DNA from: Strigops habroptila
Taxonomy: Eukaryota; Chordata; Aves; Psittaciformes; Psittacidae
Assembly: GCF_004027225.2 (NCBI RefSeq)
Contig: NC_044284.2
Location: 11,574,501-11,638,500, forward strand
DNA: 64,000 bases
Direction: 5' to 3'
Shown: piece by piece, positions 17,211 to 27,220 of the stretch
How positions within the stretch are numbered: position 1 is the first letter of the stretch
Layout of the letters: every line of letters begins with the position of its first letter
Translations under genes and position numbers: made by a program
The notes under the pieces: generated by a model
The model's database searches: none
Told to the model about the DNA's origin: nothing
Seen by the model: the letters and a program-made list of their open reading frames with translations, nothing else

Positions 17211-20200
17211 TCACTCCTCTTGCAGCTCCTTCTTCCGAAAGGCCTGGAGCCTCCTCCCCACTGTCTGATGGATGATCTCCAGACCCTCTGCATCCAGTTC
17301 CTTTGTGAGAAGCAGGATGGCATTCAGGACATTGTTCTGTTGGAATGAGACAGGCACTGCTTTATGCAAGCATGTTAACACCAAGGCCAGAAAAACACAC
17401 TTGATTTTTAAAAAGCTGCTCTTTCTAGGAACTCCACCACCACCAGTTTGCAACAGCCACCTGCAGCTACACGGACAGAACAACCAAGCCCTCAGGGCAA
17501 ACAGGGGCAGAGACTGCGTGTGAGGAGGCTAACTGGAATGCAGGACAAACCCATCCGCCCAGTCCTGCAGACTGCCCACATGCCTCTGGCTCCCGGCCAC
17601 CCTCCCAACTGCCTTCTGTAAGGAAAAGCACATTCACGAGCAGCCACCCTCTCTCTCTATCCAGCGTGACCGCATGTAGGATGGGAAAGGACAGGAACTC
17701 TCTGATCTGAGGAATAAAGAGCTGGTAGAATGGTGAAAGCACAAGCTGGAAGAAACCCTTGAAGGTCCCCAGCCCAACCCTTGCACATCATTCAGCAGCA
17801 CTGTACTCGTGGAGCAAGACTTGTAGCAAACTCTTGGTAATGCTGTTGAGCTTTGAGGTGGGTGAGCTGGGAGCAGTTTATCTCCTACCGACCTTCAAAT
17901 AAGGAGAGAGCTTCAGTGGAGGTAAACGCGCATGCACTTAGAGAAGCCAATGAAATAACATTTAGACTACTTTGATTTTTCTTATTTCTTCTTATTTCTT
18001 AGGCCCCATCCCTGGCAGTGTTCAAGGCCAGGCTGGACGGGGCTTGGAGCAACCTGCCCTAGTGGAAGGTGTCCCTGCCCGTGGCAGGGGGTTAGAACTG
18101 GATGAGCTTTAAGGTCCCTTCCAACCCAAACCATTCTATGATTCTATGATGATTTCCACATGTCCTATCACTGGATCCCAAGCAGAAGAAATGAGCACCT
18201 CCCTTTCCACTTCCCCTCCCCGGGAAGCTGTAGAGAGCAATGGGATTGCCCCTCAGCCTCCTTTTCTCCAAACTAGACAAACCCGAAGTCCTGAGCCACT
18301 CCTCACAGGACATTCCTTCCAGCCCTGCCAGCAGTTTTATTGCCCTCCTCTAGAAGCATTTGAGTACCTTAACATCATTCTTAAATGGTGGGGCCCAGAA
18401 CTGCACACAATGAAAAGCAGTTTGGTCTTTAGGAGATACTCACTCTCTTCTTGCGGTTACAGTCTGTCTCTCGAGGTGAAAAGGAGGAAAATTTATCCTT
18501 GGGAACAGGCTTCATACCAAGCTCCTCTCGGATTTTGCTAAAGAAGGGGAGGAAAAACAAATGTTATGACCAGCTGGGAGAACCTTACTCTGCCAGGCCA
18601 ATCCCTTCTAATCAATGGGCAACCATGCACAAAGCATGTAGCTGAAGGACTGGAGACACATCTGTTCTCACACCACCATTGCCTACAAACCAACACCCCA
18701 AGTAAAACTCCCACATGAAGTGACATCCACACAGCTATAAAACCCACAAGTGCTATTAAACCAGCACAACTCCAGCACCATAACTGGAACAATGGGAATC
18801 CACACCAGCTGCAGGCCTGGCCCATGGAGTATCAGGTTTGGCTGCCAGGGTTCCTTTCATGCTACACATGAGTTCAGCCCAGAAATCCTAACAGCTCACA
18901 AGCAAGCCCTCACTTTGTCTCTTCCAGACTGAAGTTCAGCAGTTCGCTCTCGGTATCTGTGGTGGATTCAGCAGCACTGGATTCAGTGGACTCAGGGAAG
19001 CCATTCCCCACATTCCTCCTTGCTGGTGGGGCCGTGATCTCCTCACCATCAACCAGGGCCTGGGACAGTTCTTCCTCTGTCACAGCTGCAAAAGCCAAAA
19101 CAAGGAAGGCAGCATCTCTAATGGGGTGGGTACTACTGCTGCACAGATATACTGCAGGGGTTTTGTCCAAAAATCATCCTTTGTACTGGCCTTCTGCTTT
19201 CATCCTCCTCCTGCAGTAAAACCCGAGAGGAGAACACTGGGCAGCCATCACCAGTCTATCAAAGTGACAAAGGTATCATGGAGGGCTGCAAATATGATTT
19301 GCCACTTCTTGTCTCTGGAAAAGGCTCCAAAAGCCACCACATTAGAGCTACTAGATGGAAAAGCTTCTTTTTTTATGCCAGCATAAATTACAGAATCTTT
19401 GTTTTGCCACAGCTAAGGAGAGAGCTCTATAAACCAATAATTAGTGGTACTATCTAAGCTATAATGAGGCGCTCTCAGTCCCAGTAGCATTAACTCTAGC
19501 ACTGCAGGGAAGAGAAGGCAGAAACCAGCTTAGAAGCAGTGGATCTCGCAGAGGGAACACTCAACCTCCAACACATCCTGACTCCAGGAAGAGTCAAAGG
19601 ACACCTTAAAGAGAGGAACCAACACATCACTGGTTTCCCATTCCCCCTGCCCATGGCTTGGGGCTGTCTACCTGCAAACACCCACCTTGGTTATCAAGCT
19701 TCTGCAGGCTGGGTAGGTTACGCAGCACCGTCATTCGGTAGCGGTGAGGGTCTGACCCACAACAGGGATTTTCAGACAGCCACAGGACCCTCAGCCGGGG
19801 CAGGTTTTTGAGGTAGAAGAGCTCATTTAGGCTTGCAATGTTGTTCTTCCTCAGATAGAGTTCACTCAGGTTCTGGCACTGATTCAGCGGCTCGAGGTCT
19901 GAGATGCCATTCACACTGAAGAGGCAGCACAGGATCAGAGACCAGTAAGCCCATCCCTCCCTCACTGTACAGCACAGCCGCTTTCCAGCCCCATTTCCCA
20001 CAGCTCTGCACCCTGGCACAGCATGGCAAGGGACATCGAGTGACCTACAGCTTACAGCATTTCATCTTTTAACAGAGGAAAGAATTAAAAAAGCAGGCTC
20101 TCCTCTTGCTGCAGGTGACAAACAGCCTCTGCTTTCCCCAAACGCCTGCTTGTCACATTTGCATCCTTTCCTGTAGCAGTTCCTCAGACTCACTGAAGGA

Positions 20201-21756
20201 GAACCTACATAAGATTCCCCAAGCTAAGAAGCTCAAATTTACAGACAGCATTGGCTCTTGTTGGATCCCCAGGACAGGGGAAAGATGCATGTGTTGTTAG
20301 GAGGAGTCTTATGGAAATTAAAAGCTCTGTGAGATCCATGAAACATTTCAACAAGCATTCTGCAAACTGGTTCCATACAGAGGCCCAGAAGACCCCCATC
20401 CAAACTATGGAATAGGACTTAGGAAGCAACAATCCTAACAGGTTTTAACACTTCTCAAAACGGGAACTATTTTCTTGAGTAGCAAAGGGAAAGGTGCAGA
20501 GGAGCCAGCAGGAGAATAATCATTTCTACATCTCTGCCACTTGAGAAATTGGGCATGAAGAGCCAGGCAGCTCAGACACACAGCCACAGAAAGGTGGTAA
20601 GAAACCACCGGCCAGGCCAGAACCCCATGAGAGAGGTGATTTCCCCTATCCTCTCCAAAACTGACAGTCTGACAGTCACCTGAACGTGATCACCTCGATG
20701 TTGGGCAAATCCCGGCATATCGATATCTGGGGCAGGAAGAGACAGAAACAGCAAGTTGGCACTTCCAGAAAAGAGAAAAAAGGCAATTTAAATCACAAAC
20801 AAGCAAGATAAAAGAAAGCACAGGAATTTAGGTTTGCTTCAGTCAAGCTTCAGTCAAACTCAAGCTTAATACCACCAGGGAGATCTGCTGTGACAATCAG
20901 TGCAGAGTCAGCAGCTCCTCTACCCTCACTGCCTAAGAGTGGAAACACAGACACCAGCCAGCATCATGTTGCTCTTCTGCTCCAGCAACTCTACGCAGGC
21001 TTCCAGCCACCACACACAGGGAAGGATCCCTCTTACCCCAGACACCCCTCTCCTAACACAAGCACATCATCCGAAGTCCCAAACAGACTAGGCAGGCCTC
21101 AGGGTCTCCAGGGGTCCATGCAGGGCTTTGGAGAGGAATTGGTTCCAAGTGCTCTCTGGAAACAATGGGCTTTTTGATTCTGGTTTGGGTTATTCTGAGA
21201 TGCTAATCAATCCTGAAAATCACTGCAGCCCACTGGCAGCAAGCCAGCCCAAACCTAGCCTCAGCATCCTGTCAGCCCCACCCCCTCCCCGCTCCGGCTG
21301 CTGCCCCAGGCTATGGCCATCCTGATGGGCACAGGCTGGGGCTCCACCATAGCAGCGTGGAGCCGCGGGGCCTCCTCCTCCTTGGCTCCTCCCGGCAGGA
21401 CGGGCGCGGGCGCGCAGTACTTACATCCGTCAAGTGGCTGCCCCTGCAGGAAGAGAGCAGGGGGTCACCGGCAGCACGGCAGCCGCCCCCCTGCTGCCCC
21501 CAACGCCCGGCCCGCACCCAATAAAGCTCCTCGGGCACAGCCCTCCATGTGCCTCCTTGTTCTCCGCTCCCAGCTCTGCCTGTACCCCCTCCCCGGGGCC
21601 CAGCGCCGCGCCCGGGCCCAGGCCCGGCTGCCCGCCCCGCCTCCCGCCCGGCCCCGGGCCGTTCCCCGCCGGCGCCCACCAGCAGTTAAGGCGGCGGACA
21701 CCATCGAGCGCAACAGCCTTGGCCCGCGCCAGCACGGCCGCCCGAGTCAGCCTCAT
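17211..21756 (-). CDS. CFAP410: CFAP410 (C21orf2), ciliary leucine-rich-repeat protein, complete, 7 exons
   Basis: Minus-strand exons: 21756-21680, 21443-21425, 20726-20680, 19915-19686, 19085-18914, 18537-18444, 17336-17211; 765 nt, 254 aa (human about 256), phases consistent. The protein acts at the basal body/photoreceptor cilium and in a NEK1-associated complex; human defects cause retinal and skeletal disease (family knowledge). Visible: the N-terminus [17 protein letters not shown] repeats in exons 2-4 ([31 protein letters not shown]), the capping segment [19 protein letters not shown], an acidic, low-complexity middle (residues about 135-182), and a C-terminal helical domain ([20 protein letters not shown]) that in the family mediates oligomerisation. 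Start: G at -3 in a CpG island. Exon 2 is only 19 nt. The convergent arrangement with PFKL matches human 21q22.3. Confidence 0.95.
17787..18150 (+). repeat. Chimeric repeat, copy A: unknown head fused to CR1 3' tail
   Basis: Positions 17787-18000 match 46174-46367 closely (starting TCATTCAGCAGCACTGTA, through TTTAGACTACTTTGATTTTTCTTA), and in both places the head is joined at the same point to a CR1 3' end (here 18001-18150, from CCCCATCCCTGGCAG to ATTCTATGATTCTATG). Copy A keeps an 18-nt segment between CTTCA direct repeats that copy B lacks. The head is not CR1 consensus and shows no clear Pol III A or B box. It lies in CFAP410 intron 6, antisense to that gene. Confidence 0.85.
18224..18412 (-). 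mobile_element. Internal CR1 fragment next to CFAP410 exon 6
   Basis: The plus strand reads 'cccctcagcctccttttctccaaactagacaaacccgaagtcctgagcc', 'ttccttccagccctgccagcag' and 'cattcttaaatggtggggcccagaactgcacac', typical of the reverse complement of CR1 several hundred bases upstream of its 3' end. It is opposite in orientation to the CR1 tail just to its left and ends about 30 nt from the exon-6 splice donor. Confidence 0.8.
21425..21443 (-). other. CFAP410: 19-nt microexon (exon 2) of CFAP410
   Basis: The minus strand has a consensus acceptor (CCTGCAG) ahead of 19 coding nt and a strong donor (GTAAGTAC) after them. It supplies the end of Trp26 and the residues GSHLTD, and is required to keep exons 1 and 3 in frame. 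Exons 1 plus 2 total 96 nt, the same as the human coding position 96 splice boundary that I recall from clinical variants. Exon too short for ORF-based prediction. Confidence 0.85.
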
Positions 21757-21870
21757 GGCCGCGCCGGGCCGGGCCCCGGCGCCACCGTCGCCACGGGCGG
21801 GAGCCGCCACTCGCGCAGGCTCCTCCCGGCCGGGGCGGAGCGGGCCGGGGCTGGGCGCTGGAGCTCCAGC
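21570..21870 (-). promoter_or_regulatory. CFAP410: CFAP410 CpG-island promoter
   Basis: Dense CpG and GC content surrounds the start codon at 21756 and continues into the 236-nt first intron. No TATA box is seen, as expected for a broadly expressed ciliary gene. The transcription start is not defined by the sequence alone. Confidence 0.6.
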
Positions 21871-21875
21871 ACGCA

Positions 21876-21904
21876 CTGCATTGCATTGCATTGCATTGCA
21901 TTGC
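21876..21904. repeat. Pentanucleotide microsatellite upstream of CFAP410
   Basis: About five perfect TTGCA units in tandem, 120-150 bp upstream of the CFAP410 start codon, in its presumed 5' UTR or core promoter. Likely length-polymorphic. Confidence 0.9.
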
Positions 21905-22181
21905 CTGCCCGTCCCCGCCTTGCCGCCGGGGAGGGCACGCTGTGAGCCGGGCACTGGCGGCAGCCAAACAGCCCCCCGGGTGTCCCGCTGGGGCCCTGCC
22001 CGCTCTGGGTTTGGCTGTGTTGCCTGCAGCGGGCTGAAGCTCCCTGATGTGTAGTTGTGTTTAATTACTTCGTACTTGCGTGTAGATTTGATTATTAATT
22101 TGATTACGTGTTATTAGAGAATATTTCATACATTTAGCTACACCTTTATGGATATGTGTTTGTATCTAACACATATATTTA

Positions 22182-22527
22182 GACCTCAGAGCAGCCTTCC
22201 AGTATCCGAAGGGGGCCTATGAGGATGCTGGGGAGGGACTCTTCATCAGGGACCATAGTGGTAGGGCAACGGGTGATGGGTTCAAACTTAAACAGGGGAA
22301 GTTCAGGTTAGATATAAGGAAGAAGTTCTTTACTGTGAGGGTGGTGAGGCCCTGGAACAGGTTGCCCAAAAAAGTGGTAAATGCTTCATCCCTGCAGTGT
22401 TCAAGGTGAGGTCAGACAAAGGCTTGGGTCGCATGGTCTAGGGTGAGGCGTCCCTGCCCATGGCAGGGGGTTGGAACTGGATGATCTTAAGGTCCTTTCC
22501 AACCCAAATTATTCTGTGATGCTATAA
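22182..22527 (+). mobile_element. CR1 LINE 3' fragment in an AT-rich tract
   Basis: Sense orientation: 'cctcagagcagccttccagtatc', 'gggttcaaacttaaacaggggaagttcaggttagatataaggaagaagttctttactgtgagggtggtgagg', ending 'aaggtcctttccaacccaaattattctgtgatg'. It is 346 bp. The flanks on both sides are TATATA-rich, consistent with insertion into AT-rich DNA. Confidence 0.93.
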
Positions 22528-22735
22528 GACGTATATATGACATATATATTTGTATCTTATACATGACATGTAGGGATATATATACAGGAGTATCTATATC
22601 TAATCAAATATATTTGTATATATACTCATGTATGTATACCCCGACATCTCTACATATATATGAACTGTGCAAAACCAAAACACATTTATACATATTTCTA
22701 CACCACCTTATATATTTATTTATAGAAATACAGGT
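22528..22735. repeat. AT-rich low-complexity tract
   Basis: Interrupted TATATA / ACATATAT / GTATATATAC runs directly after the CR1 copy and matching the AT-rich sequence before it (22140-22180). A degenerate TA/CA microsatellite. Confidence 0.7.
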
Positions 22736-25700
22736 AGCACTGCTGACACGCCAGGAGCCCCAAGGCCTGTCGTCCTCCACCACGTTTTGGGGTAAGATTG
22801 CTGTGATAGTCTTCCATTTTGTGTCTTCAGGGGCTTAACATGCAGTTTTAGCGGTCTAACTGGGATAGGTGAAATGAAAAGGCCTGGAGAAGCAGTGTGG
22901 TTAGGAAAGACTTACAGTCTAAATGAAGGAGTTAATGTTTTTCTGCATGTTTCTGTCTTGTTTGGCGACAGAAACAGCTGCAGGATGGGGGCTAGCAGTA
23001 ATACAGTGGTTTATGCTGGTGTTCAGCAGTTCAAATAGTTTGGGACTGACCCCTGGGTTGTGCTGGTGGAGGTGACCACCTTGTGGCGGGGAGAGGAGAC
23101 GAGTGGCACTGAGCTCCCTACATTCCTTATTGCCACACCTCTGGGTGAGCGAAAGGCCGAGAGATGCATTTATTGGGATCAATGTGCATGTGCTTTTCAG
23201 AAAAAAAGTGGGATAAGTGGGTCAGGCAGATCATCCCTCTGCGTTTTCTTCTTTCTGTCTCTCAGCACTGGGCTGCCATGGACACCTAGCCAAGGACCTC
23301 AGGCTGCAAGGCCAGTCATGCTTTGCTGCACTGTTGGTGGTGAAGCCTGTCCCTGAAACAGGTTAAGTGGATTAAGGAATCTTCTGCCACAGAGAGATTC
23401 TCGTACTCACCTTGCTCACACAAGCACAGGTCAGTCTGTTTAAACTCCTCTGTCTGCTCTGACACCTCTCCTGCAACTGAACCATGCACAAAAGATTGTT
23501 TTGTTCAGGTTAATTAAATTGATTTTAGTCCCCAGTTTCACACTGCAAGTAGTATCACCGATAATCTCAGTGAAACCTCCTCCCCAGTCTTTTGAAAAGG
23601 AGAGAGCTTAAATAATAGCAGCCTGGAGAGAAGAACCAAAGAACCATTGCAAGCCTGGAAGCACACGGGATCATAAGGCTGTGTAGGATCTCCTACAATC
23701 CACGGCATGTCGACATCCCTCTTGCAGCCCTGCAGTGTCACCTATCAGATCATTCACGGCTCCACTGCAGAGATGGAATCTCCCTACCACGAGCTCCCCA
23801 AGCTCCACTCCCATGAGTAATGCAAGACGAGGAGAAATTATTATTTTGACAAATAGCAGTGCTTACTCAGGGGCTGCTAATTCTTTGGCATTCGCTTACT
23901 GAATTGCAGGTTATGGAAAAAAGACCCCACACTTCTGAAATTCATGAAAAGATTGATTTTATTTTCAGTGGCGCACTGTGATTCCAACGTGTCTGCAGCT
24001 GCACAGCCAACCTGACAGCTCCCCGCTCCCCCTCCGCCTCTCCTTGCCCCCGCAGCACGCCAACACGCTTACTGGAGCACAGAGAAACCACATCAGGGAG
24101 TGAGCCAGCTCGAAAATAATCAGTGAACCAGCGTTAGACAATTGCTGAAAGAGCAAATAGAGAGATGAGCATGGAGAGGACAGTCACTGCTTGAATGCGA
24201 GTCGTGTCTAAGCATGCTCTGAAATTAGCAGTGCACAACCTGAGCTGTTTGTAGATTTTGAGGTATCTCTTCTGAGGAATGAGTTGCCCCTGAAGATGAT
24301 GAGCATGTGTGAGACTGCTATTTTAACTGCACAAGTGGGTTTTATAACATCTGACAGGAATATGGCTGTGGAGAACACGGTCAGGAGTCCCACAAATGCA
24401 TGTTCACGCTGTAGAAACACAAGCTGGGAATGGCCCAAGCAAATCAGACAACATCTCTTGAATCCAGTTGCGTAACCTGCGTGAAGAGAAAGGAAGAGCT
24501 GCATCTCTGGGTACCTCCCACAGCAGGGAGATAATCTCCTTGGGATCATCTCACACATCTGCATCACCATGCAGACGCCAAGAACAGTGGGGTCAGATGT
24601 TTGCTGAAAGGTAGGATTGCTTCGGTTGGTGGTTGACCAAGTTTAACTATGAATAGAAAGGATCAGAGCGCTCTCTGATCAGCTGTCCCTTTGTCTTTGT
24701 GCCCTGTTCTCCTGCTCAGAGCATCTTCACGAGCACTGGGTCAGGGGAGCTGCAAGAGGCCCTTGCTTCTAGCAGACTTCAGCTGATTTCTCCCCAGTGG
24801 TGTCTCCTCAGTCCTGCTGGTGAAGGGGAAGAGCTCAAGGAGGGGTGGTCAGACCAATGTCTGGTTCTGCAGCAAGTGTTGTCAGCAGAGGTTTTGCTTT
24901 TACAGTCGCAGGACCCTCTCTGAGGGTCGTGGACTACTTAGCTTTATATAGACCAAGGGCTGGAAAATAAATGGCTGTTGAACTTCATGCACCAAAAGCG
25001 AACCAAAGGAGATTCCCTGTAAAGTTCAGGCACTTTCAGTCAAAACTCTTTGCTGCACAGTTTGGGGAAGTGATATGGTTTCTAAAGACAATCCATAACT
25101 TCAATGTCATGCTCCTGAATGTTAGCTAGCTTTGGCAGCTCATTTCAGATATCTCTCCCTGACCCTTCAGTACAGGATGCTCCTTCTCCCCCTTGTGTTA
25201 CAAGCAGCATATAAGGAAAACTGATTTTCCTGAGCTCAAGTTCTCAATGATTCAATAAACATGTGGTGCTTTCTGTGACTGCATCCTTCCACCCTTGCTT
25301 GTGGCTTTGTACAGCACAGTGTATCACTAACTGTGCTGTAACAGCACCACAGCATGGAGATGAAGCCATTGCAAAGTGGCATTAAAAGACCCTGCAGCAT
25401 CTCTAAGTCAGCGAAAGCTGCAAAACCCTTCCTCTTTGGTTGATAAATTTATCTTTGTGTTCTCGGGCTGGGAGGCAGAAGAAAGGCAGCCAAGCAGCCT
25501 CCAGCTTGTCTCTTCTCATGAGTGTCAAAGTTAATGGAAATGGAGCTGGAGTTCCCCCTGGGCGTTTCGGGAGTCATCACCTGGAAATGTGCAGTGCCGG
25601 AGCTGCTCGCCACACAGCTCGGCTCACCGGTGTTTAAAGCTATCAGTCAAATTGCTGTCTTCACTTTACAGTTTGCCACCAAGCTGGTGTTTTCAGCTTT

Positions 25701-26380
25701 ACTGCTCGAGCATGTTGCTGCCACCTCTTAAATCTGTGTGGCAAATAGCGCTGGGAATAACCTCGGCAGCAAAAAATAGCCACTGTTAGAAGAGGTACTG
25801 AAGCGTTCAGCTCTTCACCTCACTGCTCATTTAACAGCACAAATGCAGGTGTGTGCAGAGCATTACCCCAAGTCTCACTATACAGAAAATGCATTTAAGT
25901 GAAGGGAAATAATTGCTGCTGGCGTGTCAGATGCTTATGGGAGCAGCATGGAGTGGGATTGCATCCTTTAGCAGCAGTGCATGGGGTAACCGGTGCACTG
26001 GGGTGTGCTGTCCTTCTGTCTCCACACTTCAACCCTTATGCAGTGCCATGGCTTCAAGAGCGCTAAGTCGGCGTTTCGCTTCAACCGAAGGGATGTATTA
26101 TAAGTCACAGCAGCACACTCCATTTGGACGTCCGCGTTGACCTTTTGAGGATGATGGTGCTTTACTCGTGCTGCCTTGCCTTGCCAGCGTGGAATAAACC
26201 AAACGCGGCAGCCGGAGCGATGGAGAAAAAGGAGTTTGTGTCGCTCCTTGCAACGGAAGGAACAACCTCAGGACTGAGCTGCGGTGAGTGTTCAGTGATG
26301 CTATGCTGCCCTCAAGTGAGCGCTTTAGAAACACCCCAATCTTCGCTCCCGACCTGCTCTAAAATAAAGCCTTAATACTC
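22736..26380. other. Intergenic region between CFAP410 and TRA2B
   Basis: No recognisable coding exon, CR1 copy or RNA gene was found. Open frames are short and domain-free. Composition is mixed, becoming CpG-rich from about 26500 at the TRA2B promoter. Divergent transcripts from either CpG island could run through here but nothing demonstrates them. Confidence 0.5.
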
Positions 26381-26499
26381 CGGCCATCTCCTCCATGAAC
26401 GCTCCAGGCAACCACAGCGAGGTTTATAAACCAGCCTGTGAGAGGAGAACCCGGCCTTTGGCCGCAGCCTCCCCAGCGCAGGGCCGTCTCCACCCGGCA

Positions 26500-27220
26500 C
26501 TGAAGGGGTCAGGCTGTGACCGCAGCCCCGAGACCGAGCAGCGACCGGTCTCCCCGCGGCTGCCACTTCCATCGCCCGCGGAGGGCGGAGCTTCCCCTCA
26601 CGGCCGGAGAGGGCGGGCTCCCAGCGTGCGCGCGGGGCCGCGTCACTTCCTCTGCGGAGGGTGCTGGCGCCGGGGACGCTTGTGTCGGCGGCGGCAGCGG
26701 CGAAGGGGAGCGGAGCGGCGGGACCATGAGCGACAGCGGGGAGCAGAACTACGGCGAGCGGGTAATACATGGAGCCTGAGTGCGCTGCCCGGCCGGGTCC
26801 CGTCTCTCTCCCCCCCCACACTCCTCTACGCTCTTTCGTCTCTCTCCGGGCGGTGCTGCCGCTCCCCACCCCCCGTGTCCTGCGGCCTGGGCGGAGCAGG
26901 TGGCGGCTGAGGAGGCCCCCGGCGGGGGAAGATGGCGGCCGGCCCGGCGGGGAGGGCGAACGGCAGGAACGCTGTAGCTGCCCGCCCGCCGGCGCGCTCC
27001 GTGGGGAGCCTGCCCGGCGCCATCTTGGGCTGGTGACCGGGCGCGCCGGAGAGAGGGACAAAATGGCCGAGGGCGGCGGGGCCCTGCCGCGGCGTGGCTC
27101 CGGCGGGGATGCCGCGGCCCTGCCCCGACAGTGGCGGGACATGGGCTGTGGCGGGGCCGGCTGCGCTCCACAGGGCCTCCCGCCGTGGGTGCGCGGCCCC
27201 TCAGGCTCCTCCGAGTGCGC
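26500..27220 (+). promoter_or_regulatory. TRA2B: TRA2B CpG-island promoter and first-intron start
   Basis: A long CpG island covers the 5' UTR, the short coding exon 1 and the first 450 nt of intron 1. GTCACTTCCTC at about 26642 combines a CRE-like and ETS-type core about 80 nt upstream of the ATG. YY1-type motifs lie downstream (AAGATGGCGG at 26929, GCGCCATCTTG at 27017, an AAAATGGCC at 27060), a placement typical of YY1-controlled housekeeping promoters. Motif function is inferred. Confidence 0.6.

Noticed and set aside
17787-18000. tRNA-derived SINE head
   Set aside because: I looked for A-box and B-box promoter sequences and a tRNA fold in the chimeric repeat head and found no convincing match, so I left its origin open.
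26372-27142. 256-codon antisense frame at the TRA2B promoter
   Set aside because: Low-complexity Pro/Arg/Ala-rich product in a CpG island, antisense to TRA2B exon 1, no domain.
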